A stretch of 64,000 bases of DNA from contig JBBBDQ010000400.1 in assembly GCA_037127315.1 (NCBI GenBank), positions 117,501 to 181,500 of the forward strand, in the 5' to 3' direction. The position numbers were made by a program, and so were the translations under genes. Under the pieces are notes generated by a model, which did not search any database, was not told where the DNA came from, and saw only the letters and a list, made by a program, of their open reading frames with translations. Every line of letters starts with the position of its first letter. Position 1 is the stretch's first letter. Positions 10,288-20,182 of the stretch are shown here, piece by piece. Source of the DNA: Ascarosepion bandense. Taxonomy: Eukaryota; Mollusca; Cephalopoda; Sepiida; Sepiidae.

Positions 10288-10449
10288 AAATTAAACGCTC
10301 ATTTTTTTCTTTTTTTAATAAAAAAATATTTTAGTCGCGTTTGACACATGTGATTTGATTTCTGTGACGTAATTCAGCAAACATCTTAGATCTTAGATGT
10401 TACGGAGCAAATGTAAACAATCGTGTCCATTGGCCAAAAAGTCCGAAAA
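10288..10449. repeat. second copy of a Helitron-like internal segment
   Basis: Near-identical to 8486-8643, including the tell-tale 'cttagatcttagatgttacg' word. It sits exactly between the two perfect palindromes at 10237 and 10448. Confidence 0.9.
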
Positions 10450-10496
10450 AGCCATAATCGCCTACGTCCTCAAAGGACGTAGGCGATTATGGCTTT
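10448..10496. repeat. perfect palindrome, 23-bp arms, at a LINE 3' end
   Basis: Arms 10448-10470 and 10474-10496 pair perfectly around a 3-base spacer (caa). Each arm is the 3' terminal sequence of the RTE-like LINE (tgatcgcctacgtcc type), so two LINE 3' ends meet tail to tail. Confidence 0.92.
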
Positions 10497-10880
10497 CCCT
10501 GTCTCGCTATCCCTGGTGGCTCTTAGCACGCTTTCTCCTCTAACACCACACAACCCTCGTCCTGTCAGGCCCTTCAAATATGTTATCCGCTGCCTTCACC
10601 TGTCTCTTTTCCCTCTATCTGGCCTGTTAGTATCAGGTTCTCCAAGCCCTCCTTCCTCATTACATGGCCCAGGAACTTTAGTTGTCTCTTCTTGATGCTC
10701 AGTATTAATTTCTTTTCGTTTCTATTCTTTTTAAAACCTCGTCATTGTTTACATATTCTGTCCATGATATCCGTAGGATCCTTCTGTAGAACCACATTTC
10801 AGCTGCTTCAAGTTTTTTCCTTCATCTTCGAAGATATTGTCCAACATTCACTGCTATATTGAAGAAAGAGCATTCCGCCG
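10474..10880 (-). pseudogene. RTE-like LINE, 3' part
   Basis: The minus strand follows the 3' third of the RTE LINE (region of LGHAVRKE, SIRKRQLKFL, MLRISWTEH and the 3' end 'gatcgcctacgtcct'). Frames are broken. It abuts the palindrome at 10448-10496 with its 3' end. Confidence 0.75.
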
Positions 10881-10964
10881 GCAAAAAGACGCTATAAATC
10901 GCAATATACCATCATAACATCCGGTCCGATACGTGTATACTAGGTAAATTCATCACAGCCAAAT

Positions 10965-11165
10965 GTGGGTGATGTGGTGACGGATGTCTCTTCCTGTCTC
11001 TTCCTGATGCTCAGTATTAATTTCCTTTTCGTTTCCATTTTTTCCAAAATCTTATCATTGCTCAATCCACGATATCCGCAGCATCCTTCTGTAGAACCAC
11101 ATTTTAATTGCCTCAAGTTTTTTTTCTTCATCTTTGCTGATATGGTCCAGCATCCACTAGCAAAG
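10965..11165 (-). pseudogene. RTE-like LINE fragment
   Basis: On the minus strand a frame reads KKNLRQLKCGSTEGCCGYRG and METKRKLILSIRKRQEETSV, an off-frame and in-frame mix of the LINE segment encoding EAAEMWFYRRMLRISW and TKRKLMLSIRKRQLKFL. It repeats sequence already present in the adjoining copy at 10690-10860, so it is a separate insertion or a local duplication. Confidence 0.7.
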
Positions 11166-11333
11166 ATGATAAAAAAGACAAAACTTACTCAGAACTAAAA
11201 AATAGATGATGATGTGTGGAGATGCTATTTCCAACGTTCTGACGGATAGATCCATATCAAAAATGATATAATGTCACAAGAAAAACAAGAAAAATTTTTT
11301 TAAAAATTATTAATTTTACAAAGTATTACTGAG

Positions 11334-11640
11334 ATGTGCGTTGTGGTACAGTGGATATCGGCTCAGAACGAGAAACCGGGGAGCCGAGTTCGAATTCCAG
11401 CTGAATCCATTGTATTCACTTACGCGCAAATACCCTTGGGAAAGTTATTAATCCGTCTCTTCCTTCCAGTTATGGGTTAAATAGCAGGACAGATTGGGTT
11501 CTATAGCCTTGGTCGGCAACCAGTCTACCACAGAAAGCAATGGCAACCTACTGCGGGATAATATTCTGCCCAGTCAGTCATGTCTCTTTCGAGACATGAT
11601 CGCCCAAGCGTGTATCACGCATGGTACATAACTGATTACT
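11334..11640 (+). mobile_element. tRNA-related SINE, near full length
   Basis: Starts gtgcgttgtggtacagtgg (A-box-like) and has gagttcgaattcc (B-box-like) about 45 bases later, then a body with 'cttacgcgcaaata' and 'gacagattgggttct', then a hairpin (catgtctc..tttc..gagacatg) and the tail 'cgcccaagcgtgtatcacg'. No 5S-like portion precedes it. It is one of the best copies here. Confidence 0.88.
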
Positions 11641-11644
11641 GAGA

Positions 11645-12185
11645 TCCAAAGGTGTATTGGTATATACAAGAACGCATTCCAAAACCCGAGTAGAGCACTG
11701 AGAGACAGGGAAATTTTGTTGAAAACAAAGAGTACTGGACTATTATGTGATATATGACCTCCTATATGGCAGCGAATGCTGGACAGTCACTTCAACAGAG
11801 AAGGAGAGACTCAAATCAATAGAAATGTGTTTCTACAGAAGGATGCTGAGCATAGCATGAACTGAACATGTGAACAACGACAAGGTTTAGGAGAGAATGG
11901 AAACAAAAAGTGAACTTATTTTTAACATCGGAAAGAGACAGCCAAACTTTCTGAGACAAGTAACGAAGAAAGATGGCTTGGAGAGTTTGATACTCACAGG
12001 GCAGATAAAAGGAAAGAGAGCCAAAGGAAAACACAGCTTGATATACTTGATGGGCTTAAGCAGATAGATGGCAGTGTAAGATTTGGGAGAAGAATAGGTA
12101 TTAAGAACTACAAGGGACAGGAAGATGTGGATGGACATGATTACCTACGTCCCGAATGGATACAGCACATAAAAGAAGAAGGTTT
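11645..12185 (+). pseudogene. RTE-like LINE, C-terminal and 3' end
   Basis: Plus-strand translation with stops gives GSECWTVTSTEKERLKSIEM, then FYRRMLSIA, ESELIFNIGKRQ, DGLESLILTGQIKGKRAKGK and the 3' terminal 'acatgattacctacgtccc'. This corresponds to ECWTISSKM..., FYRRMLRISW, LSIRKRQ and LENLILTGQIEGRRDRGRQ in the 33.4 kb copy. The 3' end is followed by aaaagaagaagg, a degenerate AAG tail. Confidence 0.82.
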
Positions 12186-12635
12186 GCAAACTTTTTTTTT
12201 TCTGATATTGTTAGAACGACTGGCAACTGTTATTGAGTGTTGAATCTGTCGTCACATTTGCCAACACGTTTCGCTTCCCCCTCACTGTGTTCCCTCTTCT
12301 TTTTTTGCGAGTCGAAGATTATATCTTTATTAGTTTTCTTTTCGTTGGAATATAATACCTTTTTCTCCTTCCTCTTAGTAAGAACTGACACAAACAGCGC
12401 AGATCCCTACTGACTCCAGGTTAATTGTGGAACAGGAGAGTATAATGTTTATTTGCTTGACCAGCTACCACAGACACTGAAATGGACACAGAAAAGCGAA
12501 AGATAATTAAAGACCTTTCTTCGGGGCCTAAGGTTTGGACACTGGGAGAGGAATAAGCGAACTGAAAACGGTTACTTATCTATATAGGTTGTGGGAATGA
12601 AGAAAATAGATATAGCCTCTGTCTGGTGGTTAAGA
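12186..12635. other. unassigned stretch
   Basis: No family motif or long frame recognised; a T-rich run follows the LINE tail. Confidence 0.4.
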
Positions 12636-12639
12636 CGGT

Positions 12640-12978
12640 AGCTTATTTCCCAAAACGGTGTTATAGGCCAGAGTGAATGTCAAATTCCGAGTGATGATGA
12701 CAGGTCAGTGAACTCTTCACTTCTTACGCTGTCGAGAACACAAACTTTCAGCTCTCAATTCTTCTTGACCTTGTGCTATCCTCAACTATATTTTATAATT
12801 ATCATATTATATTTCCAAACCGTGTTATAGACCACAGTGAAAACCAACATTTTGAATGTTGAATTTTTTAATTTGATGACATAGCAGTGAACTCTGTCCA
12901 CTTTTAAGACTGCCAGAAACACAAAATTCCAGCGGTCAAATATTTTGACCTTGTGCTGTCCTTAACTATTAACTATTT
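12640..12978. repeat. tandem duplication of about 170 bases
   Basis: Unit 1 (about 12650-12790) and unit 2 (about 12815-12975) share 'cgtgttata..cca.agtga', 'cagtgaactct', 'gaaacacaaa' and 'ttgaccttgtgct.tcc' in the same order. Divergence is considerable. A tRNA-like 'ggtggttaagacggtagc' precedes unit 1, so a SINE origin is possible. Confidence 0.6.
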
Positions 12979-12979
12979 A

Positions 12980-13985
12980 TAATTATCACAACTGTTAATG
13001 CTTTAAACAAAGATAATTGTTTGCTGTTTTTGGATAGTATAACTAGTGGTTGAAGTCGCTACCATTATAAGGTAATTGGGGCCGGCTGGTTGACCACATC
13101 GGCAAAATTCACGCAACACGATCTATATCATATCAAACTTAGGCCGCTACGAAAATAATTTATTTTATTTTGTTTTTGCTGGCAAGGATACTCGGTGTTG
13201 TTCAGGCATTTGCCCCGCTCCGCTGTGCAACCTTAGAATGGTATAAGAAAAATTATCATAAATTTAAAAAAAAATCGATAATTTTAAATATTTCCGTCTA
13301 TTGAGGTTATAATGCTCAAAATTATATTAGATAAATTTTCAAAATATACTGTTTACAATAAGGTCAACATTATTTACTACGCTTTATTTGTTGCTTATAT
13401 ACTTTTACTCGCATGTTTATACTTTCATAGTGTTTTGACCCCAGTTTGGGGGTTAACTATTTGCCCATAGCTGGGACCCTAACAGGTGCTACCACTCCGA
13501 GTCAGGGTGGACCTGAGAACAACAGCAATTAAGAAGTAGTTCCATACTCCTCCCAACCTCCCAATCAGAGACCTTGTTGCCAGGTGCAGTTTACCGTCTC
13601 ACCCAGGACCAGGAATTGCCTAGCAGTCATCAACCAAGTTTGATTCTACCGGAACCGGTGTTTCAACGTGATGTGGCCATAAGACTAGCCTCTATTACAG
13701 GCCTTTTAATGCTTACACTGCGCAGAGCAGATTTTGAATTCATAGTCCTTTTTTATCGAATGGTTGCGAATCGGTTTGCTATGCTATTTAACACGTTTTA
13801 TGGGTTGGAGGAATAGATTCATACATTTCCAAAGTGTGGAGGTGTACATATCTGGAGGTGTATATAGCTGTTGATTATACATTATACACCCAATCCGCCC
13901 ATTCACAGACATTGTTCTCTTTTTTTAATCAATTAATCTCAAGCAGTAAGTAACCCCTTGCCACTAAGTATTAAAATGTTCTTCT
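12980..13985. other. mostly unassigned; contains a dispersed repeat word
   Basis: The piece at about 13455-13515 (agctgggaccctaacaggtg) is matched on the opposite strand at about 49583-49650. An 80-codon frame at 13574-13816 shows no recognisable domain. The rest is AT-rich. Confidence 0.45.
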
Positions 13986-14470
13986 TCATATGCCGTGTCC
14001 CTTCAAGACGTAGGCGATCATGGACGTCCACTTAGCCCTGTCTGTTGTCGCTCTCATAATATGTTTCCTCTTGGTATATCTCCCAAGCCTCGCACTGCTA
14101 TACATTTGCTTAAGCTTGTCAAGTAGGTCTCGCGCTGCCTTCTCCTGTTTTTTCTTCTATCTGTCCTGTGAGTATTAAATTCTCCAGGCCTTTCTTCCTC
14201 ATTAAGCGTCCCAGGATCTTCATCTGTCACTTCCTGAAGTTAAGTATGTTTTCTTCTCGTTTGCATCCTCTCCATCTCATTGTTGCTCATGTGCTCTGTT
14301 CATGGTATCCTTTGACATCTTCTGTACAACCACACATTTCTGCTTCCTCAAGCCTCTCCTTCATTCTTGTGGAGATCGTTCAACATTCACTGCTAAGATG
14401 GAGAGATATCCCATAGTACTCCAGCACTCTTTCCTTTGCTTCCAATGAAATTTTCCTTTCTTTTAGTACT
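13985..14470 (-). pseudogene. RTE-like LINE, 3' part
   Basis: The plus strand reads 'ttcttcttcata' then the complement of the LINE 3' end (gacgtaggcgatcatgg), continuing into the complement of the coding tail with 'tcctgtgagtattaaattctcc' and 'ttctgtacaaccaca'. It matches 33.39-33.85 kb with many changes and broken frames. Confidence 0.8.
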
Positions 14471-14484
14471 CTAGTTTAAAAAGA

Positions 14485-14765
14485 CTTTAGAAGGAACTGG
14501 AAACCTAATCTTAAATACGAAACAAAGGATAAACCTTTACTCCTGTCCAAAAGACGGAGGAGGTCAATGAACCGGGCAATAGATGAACCTATCCAATCCT
14601 GTTGAGGAAAATAATAAATAGTAAATAAAATATGTAGAATTTAGGCGGAGACGTGTTGATATCGACTTTATAAAGAACCGGAAACCCAACCCTAAACAAG
14701 AAACATCGGATAAACCATCACGAGTTTTCAAAAAATGGAGTAAGAATGTAAAAATGAACTCAGAG
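14485..14765 (-). mobile_element. two old, diverged monomers of the LINE-tailed SINE
   Basis: Segments at about 14488-14608 and 14655-14760 follow the monomer order 'ggaaacc.aatcctaaa...gaaacaaagg' and, in the first copy, 'gaaccgggcaatagat' and a final 'tccaatcctgttgag'. They are clearly more diverged than the arrays at 7.2 and 16.3 kb and may represent an older subfamily. Confidence 0.6.
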
Positions 14766-15052
14766 TTTCCGCTCCAGTAATCGCTAAACGTACATTCCTA
14801 TTTGGCAAAGATGTGGGCGTGTAGTTGAATAAATAAGGAACTGTATTTATTTATTTTTTTTAATCATATCACTCCGATATTATCCTGTAATCCTTGAAGG
14901 AAGAAGAACACAGTTGAAGGAACTCTCAAACCAGTTTCTTATTAAAAAGCGTATCAGAAAACAACAGCCAGAATCAGCTGTTGATACTGACAATGCACAA
15001 CTATGTAAGTCCACGATGTAAAGAGACAAATTGAATGGTAATTGTAAATCTA

Positions 15053-15752
15053 TCTAAACTTATTTATAAATGGAATTTTTTCTGTGTGTGTGTGTGTGTG
15101 TGTCTGTGTGTGTGTGTGTCCGTTACCTATAGACTCCGAAACGGCTGAACCGAATTTCTGGAATTGTACTATAAGCATCTGCGAGTGTTGTTAGCTAGAT
15201 TTTTGTCGCGGTACCCTAGATAAATATCGAAAATCGATAATCGAAAAATCGGGTTATAGAATACTTGGTCCGATTTTAATCAAATTTGATACACTCATAG
15301 ACAAATACATAAGAAACGATATTCAGAAATTTCATTGCAGAAAATCGATGCTATATATAATAAAAGGTAAGATGTTTGTGTGTGTGTGTCTGTTTATCTG
15401 CCTGTATGTCTTTAATTTTTTCAGCCTTTTATTTTAGTTTTTGCTTCGGGTTTGGCTCTAAGTAGGTATAATTGTAGTTCTTAGTCTCAGCCATGATACC
15501 ATTTACTCAGAGGGCTTATTTAGCCTTCAAAATTCAGTTTACAACGAAAAAACTTATTTGATATCGATACCAGGAAATCAAAATTTGACTTACATCCATT
15601 CATTTTTCTTTCACTCTACGGTTTCGCTTTAACTGGAAACAACTATTGCTTTTTAGTCTTTCGTGCCAACGTCCAAAGCGTCTGAGCTCCAGGACCATGG
15701 ATTAGTTTTAAAGCCTTCATTAGACCCGAGCAACGCCGGGCTATACTGCTAG
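15053..15752 (+). mobile_element. non-autonomous Helitron-like element, complete
   Basis: Flanked by A and T. The 5' end is TCTAAACTTATTTATAAATG; the 3' end is a GC hairpin (CCCGAGCAACGCCGGG) followed by six to eight bases and CTAG. It holds a (GT)n tract near the 5' end, a conserved 'cgttacctatagactccgaa' block, a 'aatatcgaaaatcgataatc' block and a 3' half that also recurs at 35.4, 50.1, 58.4 and 62.6-63.1 kb. No Rep/helicase is encoded. Confidence 0.82.
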
Positions 15753-15789
15753 TTTAACATAAATTAGTCCTCGAGGTGTGTTCGTCGTC

Positions 15790-16280
15790 ACTTATTCTGT
15801 GAGCGACGGTAGAAGATGGCAATGGGTCGTGCCGGTCGAAACACATACTGGCCGTCGCTGAAGAAGTCGTTCTTTTCTATCTACTCGACGACCTTTTTAT
15901 TGATGATACTGCAAAGCCAGATGGATTTGTACGAGAAGAAAGAAAATTGCATGCCCGCATTCTTGAAATCCGGACATAGGCATGACAACTTCGTCGGGCT
16001 TGGAAAGGATTTCTTTCAAGCAGCAGGTGAATAACTTCTCTTGGATTAGGGATATCCGGGTTGACAGTCATAAGAACAACCACTGGGATTTTTTTTCTGG
16101 CCCAGTGGCTTTCTTACGGTCAAGGTCAATGATGAGTATAGAGATTTCTCGTGCTGTAATGGTAATATTACTGAGGTTGTGCTCAGTGAGACCTGGGAAG
16201 TTCAAGAGGAGAAGAGGTTCGCCTTGTCTGTCGAGAAAGATATGATCTCGGGTTCATTTCTAATTACAGAGCCGCTTTAC
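15790..16280 (-). pseudogene. CR1-like LINE, reverse-transcriptase N-terminal part
   Basis: Minus-strand translation in shifted frames gives NFPGLTEHNLSNITITAREI, then LIIDLDRKKATGPEK, then FTCCLKEI and FQECGHAIFFL. The KKATGPEKIP motif is the start of the reverse-transcriptase domain in CR1/Jockey-type LINEs. Frame breaks show that it is dead. It is likely the same insertion as 17078-17345, separated by the SINE array. Confidence 0.65.
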
Positions 16281-16284
16281 CTTT

Positions 16285-17072
16285 GTTAATTTTTTTTTAA
16301 TCGTATCACCCCGAGCAAGGCGGTAACGCCACTGATGTGCAGGGGGCTACGTAATAGTGAAAAGATTGGAAAAGAGAAAGCCGGAAACCACATCCTAAAC
16401 AGGGAACAAGGCATGAGCCTCTTAACATGTTCAATAGACGTGAGTGGAGTGTGAACTGGGCGATAGATAGATCTATCGACTCCAATTGAAAACAAAATGA
16501 GAAGATTGGAAAAGAGAAAGCCGGAAACCACATCTAAAACAGGGAACAAGGGATGATCCTCTTAAACTGTTTAATAGACGTGGGTGGAGTGTGAACCGGG
16601 CGATAGATAGATGTATCTACTTCAATTGAAAAAAAAAACAACAAGAAAACAAAGTGAGAAGATTGGAAAAGAGAAAGCCGGAAACCACATCCTAAACAGG
16701 GAACAAGGAATAAGCCTCTTCACCTGTTCAATAGACGTGGCTGGAGTGTGAACCGGGCGATAGATAGATCTATCTACTCCAATTGAAAAAAAATATATAA
16801 CAAAGTGAGAAGATTGGAAAACAGAAAGGCGGAAACCACATCCTAAACAGGGAACAAGGAATGCGCCTCTTAACCTGTTCAATAGACGTGGGTGGAGTGT
16901 GAACCGGGCGATAGATCTATCTACTCCAATTGAAAAAAAAAAAAAACAAAGTGAGAAGATTGGAAAAGTGAAAGCCGGAAACCACATCCTAAACAGGGAA
17001 CAAGGGATGAGCCTCTACACCTGTTCAATAGAGGTGGGTGGAGTGTGAACCGGGCGATAGATGGATCTACTC
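16285..17072 (-). mobile_element. LINE-tailed SINE array, five monomers
   Basis: Five monomers of about 145 bases in minus orientation, with the LINE-like 3' tail at the low-coordinate end (gtatcaccccgagcaaggcg) and poly-T before it. Linkers between monomers are A-runs of different length and pieces such as 'aacaacaag'. The array appears to be inserted in an older LINE. Confidence 0.86.
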
Positions 17073-17077
17073 CATGA

Positions 17078-17345
17078 TATGTTTGGCGATCTTCCGGAAT
17101 TCACGGGATCCTATTTTTTCTTTTCAACGTTGCTCTCGACTGCTCGTACTTATCTGCGCTTGGCGTATTCTAGAATTTTTTCATTTTTTTTTTCTACAGC
17201 AGAGGCTGCTTTCTCGATCACTACAATCTTAATCCCTTCAAGTCTTAGATTAACTGTTATCTTCCACACATATCCGCATAAGCGATACCCCTTAATCAGT
17301 AACCCTCTACCTCGAGAAGGCCTAGAGTTTTGATGAGGTTGAACA
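17078..17345 (-). pseudogene. probable upstream part of the same CR1-like LINE
   Basis: The minus-strand frame 17398-17150 contains KIVVIEKAASAVEKKNEKIL and EYAKRR, and another frame gives FRKIAKHIM. These resemble the linker that precedes the reverse transcriptase in such LINEs, and the position across the SINE array from 15790-16280 fits. The assignment is weaker than for the downstream part. Confidence 0.4.
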
Positions 17346-17459
17346 TCATTAAAAATAAATAGAAAAAGGTTCACGCGAAAAAATTCATGACCTGGCACTA
17401 GTTTTCAGAAGGGGTTCTTCAATAGTCTTGGCCTTTATATTCCTAATTTATATAGAGCT

Positions 17460-17565
17460 GAATTTTTTTTTAGACAGGAACCAGAAACACAATCCAATTT
17501 GGAAAACAAGAGATAAACCTTTACTTATGTTTAAAAAACCGGGAAGAAGTGTATAAGTCTATACT
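17460..17565 (-). mobile_element. old diverged SINE monomer
   Basis: Order of words 'caggaaccagaaacacaatcc', 'aaacaagagataaacc' and 'aaaaaccgggaagaag' matches the older monomer type at 14.5 kb. Confidence 0.5.
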
Positions 17566-17694
17566 TCTAACGTTTAAACCTGTACTTTGAAGTTTCATTT
17601 ACCAATTATTTAATTTTTTCTTCCCCTAAATAGCAGTAGACAACGTTTGCCTGTCACTTTTTTCAGACATCTTCTCGGTCTTTTGAACAAGAGT

Positions 17695-17830
17695 CAAGAT
17701 TTATCCTTTGTTACCTGTGTAGGATTGGGTTTCCGGTTTCTTTTAAAGTTTTTTCGTTCTCTCATATCCAGTAATTCCTTTGCGTCTTAGTGGCATTATC
17801 GCCTTGCTTGTGATGAATTGATAAAATAAA
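17695..17830 (+). mobile_element. old diverged SINE monomer with LINE tail
   Basis: Plus orientation: 'tttatcctttgttacctgtg', 'attgggtttccggttt', then the tail 'gtggcattatcgccttgctt' and 'gatgaattgataaaa'. This shows that the older subfamily carried the same LINE-type tail. Confidence 0.6.
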
Positions 17831-19071
17831 AACAAGAAAAAGAAATATAACCGTTTCATTTTACAAACTAAAACAAAAAAAGACAGTTGGATATGCGAAA
17901 GAAAGGAGAATCTCTTGCTCAATAATATGCACCCTACCAATCTAAAAACGGTACATTTTTAACTGCATTCACTTACCAGCAAAATACTGCAACAAAGGTA
18001 TGTGAAGTAGTTCAAAGCAACTTTTTGAACCAACAGCGGTCTATTTTTTTTATTATTATTTATATTTTGTTTTTGTTTTTTTGTTTTTTGGAGGGTGGGG
18101 TGTTTGACTTTTTTTTTTTTTTTTTTTTTTTTTGTTCTGATGGGACTTTCCATTACACTGTCTGCGTTATTATTCAGAAAGACGTCGGAGAAAAACTGAT
18201 GCAAATCAGGCGGTTTGATAAAACTGGGAATTTAAAATGCTATCTGACCTGCGCAAAGAAAACATAAATTCCCTCTTTGACACAAACAGATAAAGAAGAT
18301 GGCGGCCATGTTTTGTTAATTTATTCGACTATTCTTGAATTCACGAAAAAAAACTTATCAGTTTTTGAATCATCTGTTTCTGAATTCACTGACAAAATAT
18401 TATCACGCTCTGAGTTCGATTCTCAGTCACTGGAGGTTTCACAACATTAGCCTTCAACTATGATTGGTTTTCTTTCAACAGATATCTCGTCGAAACCGCT
18501 AAGCATGTTTTAGTCACTTTAAAATGGCGCCTCGCATATACACCCAATACGACTGTCTTTATTTATTAGTTTTAGAATAACTCCCGATGTAAATTTCCTT
18601 CTCATAAATAGTTCTTCTTACTAGACGATCAATAGGTAGATTTTCCCTATCAGAAACATCATGTTTTCTAAACAACTTTTTCAATAGATATTTAAATATA
18701 TGTAAATCCATATCTTAAAATATAATATGATTCTCGGTCCGTCACGCGCTATCTGGGTCTGATTTTGTATTCACGTGTGCAGTGTATATGCGTATGACTG
18801 TGTTAAGAATAAGTGACTTATATGTGTTTGTGCTATTTAATGCACACACAATTACACACACACTTGCGTACACATATAATTTGAGTTTCAAATAAGAGTT
18901 TTGTATAATACATTCCACCTCCCACTCAGTCTGGACAACTCTTATTATTGAAAGAGAAATAAAATAATATAGTTTGAGATTCTCATGGTGGTATTACTCA
19001 TTCAACGGATTGAACTCTTCCTACAACTACATATACTTCCCCTCACAAGAGGTGAGGGCAGAGAGCTCAGA

Positions 19072-19108
<37 letters not shown>
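19072..19108. repeat. (GA)n microsatellite
   Basis: About 17 GA units, with further GA-rich sequence on both sides. Confidence 0.95.
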
Positions 19109-19110
<2 letters not shown>

Positions 19111-19442
19111 GCAGATCAGCAGAGAGAGATAGACAGAGATTGCTAAAACTGCTACCGTACGACCAAGGCCGTAGTTGATGCTAAAAAAAAACAAAAAAAC
19201 ACCGGGAACAGAGAAAATTGCCCGGATTTATTAGATGATAATATGATGACGTCATCAGTGTCATCCGTTTCCAGAAACTATGATTTTTGCAGATTTTTTC
19301 GGCTATTCCAATGGAAATTAGGCTCAGAACGTGAACGAAAGCAGGAAATCGAGTTCGGAATTTCTGAGTATAACCAGTCTTTTCTCCCAAAATTAATAAA
19401 TAAACAGATTTTTACTGCGTCCATTCTGATGTTTTCTTCGTT

Positions 19443-19452
19443 TTTCTTTTTT

Positions 19453-19496
<44 letters not shown>
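19443..19496. repeat. (CTTT)n microsatellite
   Basis: About 12 TTTC units. Confidence 0.95.
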
Positions 19497-19497
<1 letters not shown>

Positions 19498-20182
19498 GTG
19501 AATTGTTTAGTTTGATTTCTGACAAAAATATTTTTCCTTGCCCGGATTTTCACTATGATTGCCCGGATCGGCCCGGACCCATGCCCGGTGTACCCAGTAG
19601 TCAGATACGGCCATGCGTATGACCATTGCGAGTCCCAATTATAGTATAACTACCTAACCCGTATTTATTGTTCTACTAACAGAGTTCCAAGTATTTGTAT
19701 TTTGCTGTATTTAATATACATATTCTTATTCCCTATTTTGCTTGTTGCTATATTATTTCTTGCTGGACTTCTTAACCGGGTCCACGACAGAGATGAAAAA
19801 TAAGTTAAACACTTAAAAATAATAATCAGATAATTATAAAAATACTTTTGAACTTTCTGGGAATTATCCGTCAAAACAAAATTATTTTTTCAAGTTCTTA
19901 TAGGGTTTTATCTCTTTTTTTAATTTTGCAGAAATATTTTGTCTTGTGAGATATGTGTTCCAGAGGCTACTTAATATCTATTTACTTGAAACATCGGAAT
20001 TAAAACAAACTGACTAAAGGGTATAAAATAAAATATTTTTATTTATTTGCTTTAGTGTGAGTTATTTGGTATTCGATGTCGCAAAAAGGTTCGCTTATAA
20101 GGCTGATATTGATAGCAGTCTAGGGAAATGTCACTTTTACCTGGGTAGTGGATAGTTTCGGAATCAGAACCTGCTCGTAGTA

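Larger units (their letters stand above)
17832..20180. other. long unassigned stretch with microsatellites
   Basis: No coding or transposon domain recognised over 2.3 kb. It holds a T-rich tract (18108-18134), a (GA)n tract (19072-19108) and a (CTTT)n tract (19443-19496). The short frames here are translations of these tracts or chance. Confidence 0.5.

Noticed and set aside
11334..11410. A true tRNA gene
   Set aside because: A- and B-box-like words exist but no cloverleaf with acceptor stem forms, and the sequence recurs as a SINE head.
16286..16987. Minus-strand frames of 75 to 121 codons with a repeated RMWFPAFS motif as a repeat protein
   Set aside because: These are translations of SINE monomers; the same words occur at every array in the window and frames break at the linkers.
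19278..19553. Lysine/glutamate-rich minus-strand frame
   Set aside because: Translation of the (CTTT)n tract.
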